64,000 nucleotides of DNA from CAVTJL01 sp963752325. Its GTDB lineage: Bacteria; Pseudomonadota; Alphaproteobacteria; Geminicoccales; Geminicoccaceae. Within the stretch, counting starts at the first letter, position 1; every line of letters begins with the position of its first letter. Of this stretch, positions 8,134-18,455 are shown one piece after another. Where the stretch lies: positions 573,549-637,548 of the forward strand of contig CAVVXU010000004.1 in the NCBI GenBank assembly GCA_963752325.1. Direction: 5' to 3'. Below the pieces are notes generated by a model that made no database searches, was not told the origin of the DNA, and was given only the letters and a program-made list of their open reading frames with translations. Position numbers and translations under genes: made by a program.

Positions 8134-10552
8134 GATGGGCCTGCTTGCGGTGGGGCCTTGTGGTCCTTGCCGTCGTTCTGGTGGTGGGGCTGGGCGGTGT
8201 CGCCTGGCTCGCCTTCGGATCGCTGCCGAGCTACCGCGGCGAGGTGCCGGTGACGGGCCTCGATGCGCCCGTCAGGATCGTCCGTGACGCGCACGCCATC
8301 CCCCACATCATGGCGGGAAGCCCGCGCGACGCCTATTTCGGCCTCGGCTATGTCCATGCGCAGGACCGGCTCTGGCAGCTCGAGATGCACCGGCGCATCG
8401 GCCAGGGCCGGCTCGCCGAGGTCCTGGGTCCGGCGGCCCTGCCGGTCGACCGCTTCATCCGCACCCTCGGCCTCTATCGATCTGGCCCAGGCGAGCGAGA
8501 GCCATCTGTCGCGCGCAGGCGATGAGCTATCTCCAGGCCTATGCCGCCGGCATCAACGCCTTCGTCAGGGCGAGCCGGAAGCCGCTGCCGCCCGAGTTCC
8601 AGATCCTGCGCACCGGCTTCGCGCCCTGGACGGTCGGCGGACAGCCTCGTCTTCCTGCGCCTGATGGCGGTCGACCTCACCAGCCACTGGCGGGAGGAGC
8701 TGCTCCGCGCGCGCTTGGCCGCGCGCCTCAGCCCCGAGCAGCTGGGCGATCTCTGGCCGGCGACGCCCCCCGACACGCCGATCACGCTGGCCGCCTACCG
8801 TCGCGCGCTGGTGGCCTGCCGCTGGATCGGCTGGCGGCGCTTGTGCCGCCACCGGTGCTGGCCGGCATCGGCTCCAACATCTTCGTGCTCGGCGGCGAGC
8901 CGGACCGCCTCGGGTGCTCCGATCCTCGCCTCCGATCCGCACCTCGCCCTCCAGGCGCCGGGCATCTGGTATCTGGCCCATCTCGAGGCGCCGGGTCTCT
9001 CGCGTGATCGGCGGCACCATGGCGGCGGCGCCGATCGTCATCATCGGCCGCAACCGTGACGTCGCCTGGGGCCTCACGACGACCGAGGGCGCCACCCAGG
9101 ACCTCTTCATCGAGCGCGTCGATCCGAAGGACCAGCGGCCGCTACCTCACGCCGGACGGCAGGGCACCCTTCATCGAGCGCACGCGAGGAGATACCGGTG
9201 CGCGGCCAGCCGCCCGTGCCGCTGCGCATCCGCGCCACCCGCCACGGCCCGGTGATCTCCGACCTCGTGGGCTCCGTCGACGGCAGCTCGGGCGAGGTGC
9301 TGGCGCTCGCCTGGCCGGCGCTCAGGGAGGACGACGTCACCGTCGAGTCGGGTTTCGATCTTGCGGTTGCCCGCAATGCCGAGGAGGCGCGCGCAGCGCT
9401 CCGGCACCTGTCGGCACCCGAGCAGAATGTGGGCTTCGCCGACCGCGCGGTCACACGGGCTTTCTTGCCGCCGGCCTCGTGCCGATCCGCAAGAAGGGCG
9501 ATGGACGCCTGCCTGTGCCCGGCTGGACCGGCGAGTATGACTGGACCGGCTTCATCCCCTTCGACGAGCTGCCCCAGGCCATGGACCCGCCCTCCGGCCT
9601 CTTCATCAACGCCAACAACCGCGTGGTCGGCCCCGACTACCCCTACACGATCGCGGTCGACTGGCCGCCCGGCGCTGCGCGCGCGGCGGCTCGAGGAGCT
9701 GCTCGGCGACGCCAAGGGGGTCACGCTCGATCGGGCGCGAGCCGTGCAGCTCGACATCGTCTCGACCCTGGCCAAGGACTTCCTGCCCTTCCTCCTCGCC
9801 GTGCAGCCGGCGGATGCGGAGGAGCGGGCGATCCTGGACGGGCTCGGCCGGTGGGACCGGGTGACGTCGGCCGCGAGCGGTGGGAGCCGCTGGTCTTCAC
9901 CGCATGGTACGAGGCGCTGGCGCCCCGCATCTATGCCGACGAGCTCGGCCCCCTCTTCGAGGCCTATCGGGGCATGCGGCCGGATTTTCTCTATCGCGTG
10001 CTGACCCGGCGTCAGGTCTGGTGCGACGACGTCGCGACGCCGGCGGTCGAGACCTGCCCGGAGCAGGTGGCGCACGCCTTCCGCGACGCGGTCAGGCCAT
10101 GCTGCGCGGCCGCTATGGGGACGGACTGGCGGCAATGGAGCTGGGGGGCGGCGCATCCGGCCGTCATGGCGCATCGCCCGTTCCATGCGGTTCGGCCGCT
10201 GCGGCGGCTTCTTCGACATCGTCCGCCAGGTCGGCGGTGACGGCAGCACGGTCGACGTCGCCCCGCCCGGCGCTGCCGACGCTCGCTGGCCCTTCGCGAC
10301 GTCCCACGGTCCGGGCCTGCGCGTGCTGGTCGACATGGGCCGTCCCGACAGCGCCGCTGTTCGTGGCCGCGACGGGCGAGTCCGGGCACCCCTTTCCGCC
10401 ACTATGCGGACCTGACGGCGCTCTGGCAGGAGGGGCGCTATGCATCGATGAGCATGGCCGAGGACGACTTCGAGCGGGGCGCCTTGGGTGATCTCCGCCT
10501 GGTTCCTGTGGGCCGGCGCCCGAAGCGATCGTCCTTGATTGCTCTTCGATGA
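8134..10552 (+). pseudogene. Penicillin acylase family protein, many frameshifts
   Basis: An Ntn-hydrolase precursor of about 800 residues: an N-terminal membrane anchor (GLVVLAVVLVVGLGGVAWLAF), then the alpha-subunit (VRIVRDAHAIPHIMA, GLGYVHAQDRLWQLEMHRR). The autocatalytic site GIGSNIFVLGG has the catalytic Ser that becomes the beta-subunit N-terminus, followed by ILASDPHLALQAPGIWYLAH. Later motifs are WGLTTTEGATQDLF, RATRHGPVISDL, FINANNRVV and WGAAHPAVMAHRPF. It ends LIALR at 10552. More than ten frame breaks occur; most are cured by deleting one base, while a few (near 8830, 9445 and 9870) need the opposite shift. Family members cleave amides, including beta-lactam side chains and acyl-homoserine lactones; substrate unknown. 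Confidence 0.75.
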
Positions 10553-10597
10553 CAGAGAGAATTTCTCGTTTCTCGACGCTCGCGGGAGAAGTCGGCG

Positions 10598-11228
10598 ATG
10601 GCGCAGGGACAGATGAGCTTCGGCGCCAGGTTGCGGGCGCTGCGCCTGGCCGAAGGGCATGAGCCAAGTCGAGCTGGCCCGCCGCGTCGGCCGTCATCAG
10701 ACGACGATCGGTCCCTATGAGAGGGACGAGTACACGCCGTCCCGCGACATCGTCGAGCGGCTGGCCAGCGTTCTCGACACGACGCCGGAATATCTCCTGT
10801 TCGGCCGCGATGCGGCAGCGCAGCAGCAATCTGGCTCGAGGGTCGGCTCGGCCCGGCCGGGACCCTGACCTCCGACGGACCCGGACCAGAGCGGGCCCGC
10901 TGCGCCTGAAGGACGATCAGCTGACGGCCTTCCGCCTCGACGATCCGGCGATGGCGCCGGCCTATCGGCACGGCGAGCATCCTTGTCGCTTTCGCAGGCC
11001 GCGACGCTCGAGCAGCCGGAGGCGCTGTTCGGCGAGGCGGCGATCGTCGAGCTGGCGGACGGGCGCGTGCTCTTCCGCCGTCTGATGCCCGCCGCCGACC
11101 CGGCGCTCTTCGATCTCGCCGCCACCGACGGGCCGACCTTACGGGGCGTTGCCGTGCTGCGTGCTCGGCGCGTGCTTGGCGTATTGCATCCGGAGGCATT
11201 CGCGCCACGCGATACGGGGCGGGCATAG
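10598..11228 (+). pseudogene. XRE-family regulator with S24/LexA-like C-terminal domain, frameshifted
   Basis: The N-terminal helix-turn-helix reads FGARLRALRLAEGMSQVELA, RRVGRHQTTIGPYERDEYTP and IVERLASVLDTTPEYLLFG. The C-terminal part, reached after frame changes, carries DQLTAFRLDDPAMAPAYRHG (the phage-repressor/S24 pattern around the catalytic Ser, here a DPAM variant) and ends VLGVLHPEAFAPRDTGRA. I did not find the usual catalytic Ser-Lys pair, so self-cleavage is doubtful. Frame breaks lie near 10657 (one extra G before the ATG of MSQVE), near 10850 and near 10985. Likely a DNA-binding repressor. Confidence 0.6.
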
Positions 11229-11364
11229 TGTCCAGGATCGTGTGGTTGATGGGAATTTCTCTTTTCTCTGGAAGTTTAAAATATCCCGAGTATTTTAGCC
11301 AAAACCGGCAAGCGACCGGTCAACGAGGTACCGTTCGATCGCGAGCGCCCTGGAGAGGACGACC
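11229..11364 (+). promoter_or_regulatory. AT-rich upstream region of the XRE gene
   Basis: Between the two regulators lies an AT-rich run around 11250-11305 (TTTCTCTTTTCTCTGGAAGT, then TTTAAAATATCCCGAGTATTTTAG). It stands out from the GC-rich surroundings and probably carries the promoter and perhaps an autoregulatory operator of the downstream XRE gene. No exact -35/-10 pair can be fixed. Confidence 0.35.
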
Positions 11365-11811
11365 ATGAATCAAGTCGCGAGCAAGGTGATCGGCCGCGGC
11401 GCCGGCGGCAGGAGCCGGGCGCTCGACGTCGATCATCATGTGAGCCTCCGCATCCGTCAGCGGCGAATCATGCTCGGGCTGACACAGCAGCAGATGGCCG
11501 AGCTGATCGGCGTGACCTACCAGCAGGCGCACAAGTACGAGACGGGCATCAACCGGATCTCGGCCGGCCGGCTCTATCAGATCTCCCAGGCACTCGGCGT
11601 CGACATCAGCTACTTCTTCGATGACATCGATCCGGACCGCGAGAACAAGCCGAAGCCGGCGGAGATGATGCCGCAGCAGCGCATGCTGCTGGAGCTCGCG
11701 CGCAACTTCGCGAGCATCGGCAATCGCAAGCATCAGGACGCCATCTGCAACCTCGCCCGCGTGCTGGCGGGCAGCGACGCGAGGCTGCTGCCTCCTGACC
11801 GTCCTGCCTGA
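11365..11811 (+). CDS. XRE-family helix-turn-helix transcriptional regulator
   Basis: A 148-residue protein, intact. The HTH domain spans about residues 27-85: VSLRIRQRRIMLGLTQQQMA, ELIGVTYQQAHKYETGINR, ISAGRLYQISQALGVDISYF. This is the SinR-like XRE type very common in alphaproteobacteria. The C-terminal tail MLLELARNFASIGNRKHQDA is the conserved helical segment of the same group. It presumably binds DNA as a dimer; targets unknown. Its AT-rich upstream region fits self-regulation. Unlike its neighbours it has no frame break. Confidence 0.85.
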   Translation: MNQVASKVIGRGAGGRSRALDVDHHVSLRIRQRRIMLGLTQQQMAELIGVTYQQAHKYETGINRISAGRLYQISQALGVDISYFFDDIDPDRENKPKPAEMMPQQRMLLELARNFASIGNRKHQDAICNLARVLAGSDARLLPPDRPA

Positions 11812-11838
11812 ACGGCCCGGTCCAGCGTCGGGGCCGAC

Positions 11839-12266
11839 TCACGCGCGACGCTGGGCGCGTGCGAGCTCGATGATGCGCAGCGTCTCGCTCCAGAGACCCA
11901 GGGCCTCGAGCTCGTCGCGATCGAACCAGCGCGTCTCGGCGCGTCGCTGCCTGGCGACCGGCTCGCCCGGAGCGGCCTCGGCGCTTACGTCGACCAGGGT
12001 GTAGTGGTAGCGGACGCGCCCGGCCTACGTCGCGCTCGATGAGGTCGACGACGGTGAGCAGCTCGGCGCTGCTCGAGGGTCGAGGCCGGTCTCCTCGAGG
12101 ACCTCGCGCCGGGCCGCCTCCTCGACGTCTCGCCCAGCTTCTGGGCGCCGCCGGGCAGGGACCACTGGCCGGCACGCGGCGCCTTGCCCCGACGGATCAG
12201 GAGCACACGGTCGCCGCGCCAGACGACGGCGCCGACGCCGACGATACGGGCGGTCGGGATATTCAC
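11839..12266 (-). pseudogene. NUDIX hydrolase, frameshifted
   Basis: It starts (GTG at 12266) NIPTARIVGVGAVVWRGDRV, LLIRRGKAPRAGQWSLPGG. The Nudix box runs GAQKLGET then, in another frame, VEEAARREVLEETGLD, giving the G-x5-E-x7-REVxEExG metal-binding motif. Later text is TVVDLIERD, VRYHYTLVDVSAEA and ETRWFDRDELEALGLWSETL, ending RAQRRA at 11839. About 140 residues, like ADP-ribose pyrophosphatase or MutT-type hydrolases. At least two frame changes occur (near 12125 and 12010-12060). An ATG at 12273 is an alternative start. It follows the FIST gene by about 20 bases, so an operon is likely. Confidence 0.7.
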
Positions 12267-12289
12267 GGGTCATCGCGATCGCTCCTCGC

Positions 12290-13371
12290 TCAGGCCAGCA
12301 CCGGCCCGATCGCCGCCAGCTGCTCCACCCGGTCCTCATAGATGGCGCCTGACGGTCACCAGGCCGACGAGCGGAACCTTGCCGAGCACCTCCTGAACGG
12401 TAGCCGCCTCCTCCGTGCCCGGGCCGAACAGCCGCTGGCCGCGCTCGCGCGTCGTGAAATAGAGGACGGCGCCGGGCGGCGCCCCCTCCAGTCGGCGGCG
12501 CAGCTCGTCCAGTGAGGCCCGCAGGTGGCGCTGGGCGCTTGCGGCGTCACTGCGCATGACGAGCAGCCGATCGCCGCGGAGCAGGCCCTGGGCGAGGACG
12601 ATCGAGCGGCTCCGACGGATCGAGCGGGCCAGACGCTCGATCACGCGGTTGCGGCTCGGCCCCTCCTCGCCGACCCAGACTGCTGCAGCAGCCGCGGACG
12701 GATCGCGGCGCAGCAGATCGCCCGACGCGGGCCTCGAGCACGTCGAGCGCCGGGCATGTCGTCGAGAGCTGCGGATCTCGCGGCCGAGCCGCGCCGTGAT
12801 ACTGCAGGCGGGGCCGAGCGGCGTGCAGCCGTGGTTGAGGAAGGGTAGGGCGAGCTGAGCGCTGTCGATCAGCACGCCCGAGATCGTGCCGGCGGCGACC
12901 CCGCTTGCGAGCTGCACAGGATTGCTGCCCGGGCCAGACGACTCCGCCCGACGAGGAACGCCTCGCTCGCCGCGCCAGCGCTGCCGAGCGCCTCGGTCAA
13001 GATCGTCGATCCTGGGATCGGCATGGACCACGGCGGTCGCGGCGTGTCTGCCGAGGGTCGGGGCAGGTGCGTGTCGAAGACGCGGAAGCTCGTCCGCCGG
13101 CAGCCGGCCGACCAGCACGGCCATGCCGCCGGGCGCGCGGGAGCTCGCGCTGGTCGGCGATGACCGCCTGACCGCTGGCGCCGACCCAGGCGGCTATGCC
13201 CGTCGCCCTGGCGCAGCCCGTGCAGGATGGCGTCAGCCATCTCGCCCAGCGGGTCGCCCAGATAGACGAAGCCGAGATTGGCACCCGCGGGCAGGGGATC
13301 GAGCTGGGCGAGACAGACGGCGAGGCACGCCCCCAATCGGCGCCGGTCGCGTAGGCCGCGCGGAAGGTCAA
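12290..13371 (-). pseudogene. FIST-domain sensory protein, frameshifted
   Basis: About 360 residues. The N-terminus is MTFRAAYATGADWGACLAVC, LGFVYLGDPLGEMADAIL. The FIST N signature GTISGVLIDSAQLALPFLNH, with GCTPLGPACSITA just after, is clear. The FIST C part follows (PSRNRVIERLARSI, LLRGDRLLVMRSDAASAQRH, GAVLYFTTRERGQRLFG) and ends QLAAIGPVLA at 12290. Frame changes occur near 13320, 13180, 13060, 12760-12800 and 12345. FIST domains are thought to bind small ligands such as amino acids and usually work beside signalling proteins. The rpf-like cluster begins only 375 bases away, on the other strand. Confidence 0.7.
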
Positions 13372-13745
13372 GGCCGGCGCCTCAGAGGCGCGCAGGGCAG
13401 ACCGAGCGTAATTTCTACTAATACGCGAAAATCCTTGACACTCACTTTCCGTTTACGGGAATGTCCCCGGGCGCCGCTCGGCGGAGGGTTGATGGCTCGA
13501 GGTCGAGGGCGTGCTTGACTGATGAGATGGGACCCTGGGGGGACTGTTCGAGAGAACAGTCCCCTTCCTTTGTGCGTCGCCGGCCCGGCCGGGCGTCGCC
13601 TCTCGATCGCAGAAGGCGAAACGCTTGCCAGCGAGCATTTCTCGTTCTGCTTGATAAGCCCGCCGGGCTGCCATACCCTCACACCCCGATGCGCGCCTCG
13701 TGACGACCCGACGCTCGCGACGGCCCTGAGCGACGAACGGAGACG
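13372..13745. other. Intergenic region with promoter- and terminator-like elements
   Basis: About 370 bases between the divergent FIST gene and the response regulator. It contains TTGACA at 13435-13440 and a strong hairpin at 13539-13564, listed separately. Together they could bracket a short untranslated RNA of roughly 100 bases on the plus strand. No convincing reading frame is present; the only ATG near the front (at 13492) opens an 8-codon frame. Confidence 0.4.
13539..13564 (+). terminator. Strong hairpin, terminator or attenuator
   Basis: GGGGACTGTTC, loop GAGA, GAACAGTCCCC: a perfect 11-bp stem with a GNRA tetraloop, followed by TTCCTTTGTG. On the plus strand it resembles a Rho-independent terminator with an imperfect T tract. 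No plus-strand gene ends here, so it either terminates a small RNA begun near the TTGACA at 13435 or acts in the leader of the downstream response regulator. Confidence 0.6.
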
Positions 13746-15888
13746 ATGGCAAGGGTAGTCGTCCTCGACGACCGCGTCACCAATCGGAACATACTCACTC
13801 GGTTGGCCATGTCGGTCGAGGAGGGGCTCCAGGTGGCGGCCTTCCGGACGCCGCGCGAGGCGCTGGAGGCGCTCGCCGGCGGCCTCGCCGCCGATCTGAT
13901 CATCACCGACTACAACATGCCGGAGATGGATGGGGCCGCGCTTCATCCGGACGGTGCGGCGGCTTCCCGCGCTGGCCGAGGTTCCGATCATCGTCGTCAC
14001 GATCTACGAGGATCGGGACTATCGCTACAAGGCGCTCGAGGCCGGAGCCACCGACTTTCTGCTGAGCCCGGTCGACCATCTGGAGTTCCGCGCGCGGGCC
14101 CGCAACCTCCTGACGCTGCGCCGCCAGCAGCTGCTTCTGGCGGAGCGGGCAGCCGACCTGGAGCGGACGCTTCAGACCCGGCCGAGAGCGAGGCCCTGGC
14201 CGCGAGCCAGCCGCTCGACGGGCTCATCGAGGCATTGCCGGTGGCATTGAGCGCGGTCGACCGGCAGGGCCGCTTCCTGCTCGTCAATCGCGCGCATGCC
14301 CAACTCTTCGGGGTCGAGCCGGCGGATGCCGTCGGCCGCACCATGGCCGAGGTCTGCGGCGAGGACTACGCGACGCGCCAGCTCGTGCTGAACGAGAAGG
14401 TGCTGGAGACTGGCGACCCGCTCGTCTCGGCCCGTCCGGAGATGTGGCCTGCGGTCGACGGCGCCCGGCCGCTGGTCGTGAGCAAGGGGCCCCTTGCGGG
14501 ACGGCAGCGGGCGCGTCGCAGGCGTCGTCACCGTCACGCTCGATGTCGGTGATCTGTCGCCGGGCGAGCACGGTCACGAGATGCGCCCGGTCTGTAGCGG
14601 GCAGGCGCTTCCGCCGCTCGCGATCTTCCGCGACCGCCTGGAGCGCGAGATCGCGCGGGCGAAGCGCCACGAGGACCTGCTGGCGCTCCTTCATGTCGAC
14701 ATCGATCGCTTCAAGGGGATCAACGACGCGTTCGGCGTGGCGTTCGGCGACCGGCTGCTCGAGGCCGTGGCCGAGCGATTCGCGTCGAGGCTGCGCGAGA
14801 CGAACTCGGTCACCCATCTGCACTCGGACGAGTTTCTCGTCCTGCAGACCGGCATCAAGCGCGCCGACGACGCGGGTGAGCTGGCGCGGCGGCTGAGCGA
14901 GGCATTCGCCGGGCCGTTCCTTGTCGGGACGCGCGAGGTGCATCTCAGCGCCAGCATCGGCCTCACGCTTTTTCCGGGCGACGGCAAGGCTGCGGCCACG
15001 CTGCTCAAGAACGCCGAGCTTGCCATGTATCGGGCCAAGGCAGCGGGGCGCGACTGCTACCGCTTCTTCGCCCGCGAGATGAACCTCGCAGCAAGGCGCG
15101 CCGTGACGCTCGAGCGTGAGCTCCGCCAGGCCCTGGCAGGCGATCAGTTCGTCATCCACTACCAGCCGCAGATCGATCTCCGCTCCGGGCGGCTGGTCGG
15201 GGCGGAGGCGCTGGTGCGTTGGCGTCACCCGCATCGCGGGCTCGTCCGTCCTGGTGAGTTCATCGGCCTGGCCGAGGAGATCGGCCTGATCGCCCCTCTC
15301 TCCGCCTGGGTGCTGCGAAAGGCGTGCCTTCAGCATCGCGCATGGCGCGAGCGCGGCCTGATCCAGGGCCAGCTCTCGGTCAACCTCTCCCCGGTCCAGT
15401 TCCGTGAGCGGGGTGTCGAGCTCATGATCGAGCGGGTGCTCAAGGAGACAGGGCTCGAGCCCGAGGCACTGGATGTCGAGCTGACGGAGCATGCGGTGAT
15501 CGAGAACAGCCAGGCTGCGGCGGCGAGCCTGCGCTACCTGCATCAGCTGGGCGTCAGCCTGTCGATCGACGACTTCGGCACGGGCTACGCGTCGCTCGCC
15601 TACGTCAAGCGGCTGCCGGTGCAGCGTCTCAAGATCGACCAATCGTTCGTGCAGCATCTCGAGCAGGGTGCGAACGACGAGGTCATCGTCGCGGCGATCG
15701 TCAATCTCGGGCACAGCCTCGGCCTCAAGGTCATCGCCGAGGGCGTGGAGACGAAGGGCCAGCTCGAGCGCCTCGAGCGTCTCGGCTGCGACGAGGGACA
15801 AGGCGATCTCTTGGGACCGCCCTACGACGCGGTCGACTTCGAGGAGCGTGTTCTCGGTGCGAAGCCGACCGGCACGGCTGGCCGCTGA
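13746..15888 (+). CDS. Response regulator with PAS, degenerate GGDEF and EAL domains (RpfG position)
   Basis: About 710 residues. The receiver domain is MARVVVLDDRVTNRNILTRL to LIITDYNMPEMDG, with the phospho-acceptor Asp, then VPIIVVTIYED and the Lys region. A PAS-like domain follows (LIEALPVALSAVDRQGRFLL). The GGDEF domain has the signature residues replaced (HLHSDEF), so cyclase activity is unlikely. The EAL domain is complete: GAEALVRW, SVNLSPVQF, LTEHAV, IDDFGTGYASL, LKIDQSFV, AEGVET and DEGQG. The predicted role is cyclic-di-GMP phosphodiesterase controlled by phosphorylation. Frame breaks near 13935 and 14494 are each cured by deleting one base; one near 14180 needs the opposite shift. 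It is followed directly by the RpfC-like kinase. Confidence 0.8.
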
Positions 15889-15902
15889 GCCCCCGTCGGA
15901 CG

Positions 15903-18440
15903 GGGCCGATCGGGCGGACCGCGCTCGCGCGACCGACCGGCGAGATCAGCCGCATCGCGCGCTGGCTGAGGGCAAGGCTCGCCGGGCGACCCGACAGCGA
16001 GCACGAGCAGGCGCTCATCCGCCTCGTCATCTTTGCGCTCGCCTTCGTCTTCGTGATGCTCGTGCCGCCCGATCCGACGAGTGAAGCAACCGTCCTCCTG
16101 CTGGCTATACCTCTTTATCTAGCCGTCACGGCTGGCGGCCCTCGCGATTCTCGGCCACATCCTCCTCAGGCCGGACGCCAACCCGACGCGTCGCGTTCTG
16201 GGCATGCTGGTCGACAATATTGCCTGCAACGGCGTGATGCTGATCGGCGGGCCGTCGGCGATGGTCTTCTTCCCACTGCTCCTATGGACGATCCTCGGCC
16301 ACGGCTTTCGGTTCGGGCGCGGCTATCTCGTCGCCGCTGCCGCAACCGCCGTGGTCTGCTTCGGCGCCGTCATGCGCTTCGGACCCGGCTGGGAGTCCGT
16401 GCCTTATCTTGATGTAGGGCTTCTCTTCTCGCTGATCCTGCTGCCGGCCTATTTCTGGATCCTGCTCGGCAAGCTTACGGACGCCGTCAGCCGCGCTGAG
16501 GAGGCGAGCCGTGCCAAGAGCCAGTTCCTCGCCACGATGAGTCACGAGTTCAGAACCCCGCTCAACGCCGTGATCGGGATGAGCGATCTCTTGAGGACGA
16601 CGAGCCTGGATGCCGAGCAGCGGGGCATGGTGGGGACAATCCGCGGTGCCGCCGGCAGCCTCCTGGCCCTGGTCAACGACCTGCTCGACATTGCCAGCAT
16701 CGAGGCCCGGCGCCTGACGGTCGAGCCGGTACCGTTCAGCCTTGCGCGCGAGCTCGCAGGCCTTCGTGCCATGCTCCACCCGCAAGTGAGGGACAAAGGC
16801 CTCTATCTGAGGATGCGCTGGCATCCGGATACTCCGTCGGACCTGATCGGCGCGGCGGAGCCGCTGCACCGCATTCTCCTCAATCTGACAGCCAACGCGG
16901 TCCGCTTCACGGCGCGTGGCGGCGTGCTTATCGAGGTCGTCCCGCTCGAGCTGACGGCTGCGGGCGTCCTCTTGCGGCTTGCCGTGCGTGACACAGGCAT
17001 AGGCATCCCGACCGAGCGCCAAAAGGAGATCTTCGAGCGTTTCACTCAGGCGGACGCCGACACGCGCCGGCGCTTCGGCGGAACCGGCCTCGGCCTCGCC
17101 ATCGCCCGCGACCTCGCGACCCTGATGGGAGGCCAGATCGGAGTTCTCGAGCACGCCGGGTCAGGGCTCCACCTTCTGGGTGGAGCTGCCTTTCGTGAGG
17201 GCCGAGCCGCCTTGCGATCAATCTCGCCATCCGCCGGCGGGCAGCATCATCGTCGCTGGCGGCGACGCGGCGCTTCAGGGCCGCCTAGAGCGACTGGGCT
17301 TTCTCGCCTTGCCGGCGCGCGGCGTCGACGGGGTGGAGCGCCGGCTACGGTCGACGACCGGCCGCCTCGCGATCCTGCTCGGTCCGGACGGCACAGACAT
17401 CGAGCCGGCCGAGCTGGCGGCACGCTTGGCCTCGGACGGCGGAGCGGGACCTGTCGACATCCTGACGCTGGGGGATAGCTGGAGCCCGAGCCCCGGCGTC
17501 ACTCTGGCCAATCTGCCGGCTGCGATCGATGACCAGAGGCTCGCGGCCTGCCTCGCCGTAGCGCTCGTGGGACCGGAGCAGGCGCCGGCGGCGGAGGCGT
17601 CGGAGGTGACCGCAGCTCTTCGCGCGCGCCGCCCGGGCAGAATCCTGCTCGCCGAGGACATTCGTACGAACCAGCAGGTGATTGGCGCTATCCTCGGGCG
17701 AGCGGGCCACGAGGTGGTGATCGTCCCGAGTGGAGACGAGGTGTTGGAGCGGCTGGAAACGGAGCGCTTCGATCTCATTCTCACCGATATCAACATGCCG
17801 GGCATGAGCGGATTCGAGCTGATCAAGCTCTTGCGCTTCGCGCATCCGGCCGCGAACCTGCCGCCGATCGTGGCGCTGAGCGCCGACGCCACCAGGGAGG
17901 CAAGGGCCACCGCCGAGGAATTGGGCTTCAGCGGCTATTTGACGAAACCTGTGGACGCCGCGGCGCTGGTGGAGGCCATCGACGAGCTCATAAAGCCAGC
18001 AACCCGGGCGGTTGCCGCCGTCCCGCCCACGATTCTGCCGGCTGGCGCCGAGGCGGGTGTTGCCCTGACCCTCGATCGTACCAAGCTGGACGCCTTGCGC
18101 CGCCTCGATGACGACGGGACGTTCGTGGTCGAGCCTCATCCGAGACTTCGTGGCCGATGCCGAGGAGCTGACCGAACGCCTGGGCATTGCCGCCGCCGAG
18201 GAAGATGTCAGGGGCTTTCGCGATCTGGCGCATGCGCTCCGGAGCAGTGCCGCTCATCTCGGGGCTCAGGCCTTGGTCGAGCGGACACTGGCGTGGCGGC
18301 AGCTCGATGCTGCCGCGCTCGCATCACGCGGGTCCGAGGAGCTGGCGGCGCTCCAACGGGTCTTTGCTGAGCTGCGGGCGGCGTTGGATGCCTATCGGGC
18401 GGAGCTCGTCGCCTCGCCGAGCGACACCGCCCGCGACTGA
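15903..18440 (+). CDS. rpfC: RpfC-like hybrid sensor histidine kinase
   Basis: About 840 residues. The N-terminus ARWLRARLAGRPDSEHEQAL matches the start of xanthomonad RpfC, with several membrane spans after it (LVIFALAFVFVMLVPP and on to about 16470). Next come HisKA (MSHEFRTPLNAVIGMSDLL, with the phospho-His), HATPase_c (LNLTANAVRF, DTGIGIP, FGGTGLGLAI), a receiver domain (ILLAEDIRTNQQV, LILTDINMPGMSG) and a C-terminal Hpt (DLAHALRSSAAHLGA). The domain order is that of RpfC, the DSF receptor. Three extra bases, near 16130, 17165 and 18126, break the frame. The start is uncertain: no ATG, GTG or TTG fits before the first conserved residues. Confidence 0.8.
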
Positions 18441-18455
18441 CACGATCGCGCTGCC

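Noticed and set aside
7482..10552. Programmed frameshifting as the explanation for the many breaks
   Set aside because: Breaks lack slippery heptamers, occur in unrelated genes at unrelated positions, and each needs its own correction; error is far simpler.
9107..10660. 517-codon minus-strand open frame through the penicillin acylase gene
   Set aside because: Arg/Pro-rich shadow. The plus strand, after correcting single-base insertions, gives clear acylase motifs.
14284..15801. 505-codon open frame on the minus strand opposite the EAL protein
   Set aside because: Shadow frame caused by high GC; the plus strand has unmistakable GGDEF/EAL sequence and the minus frame has no family-like text.
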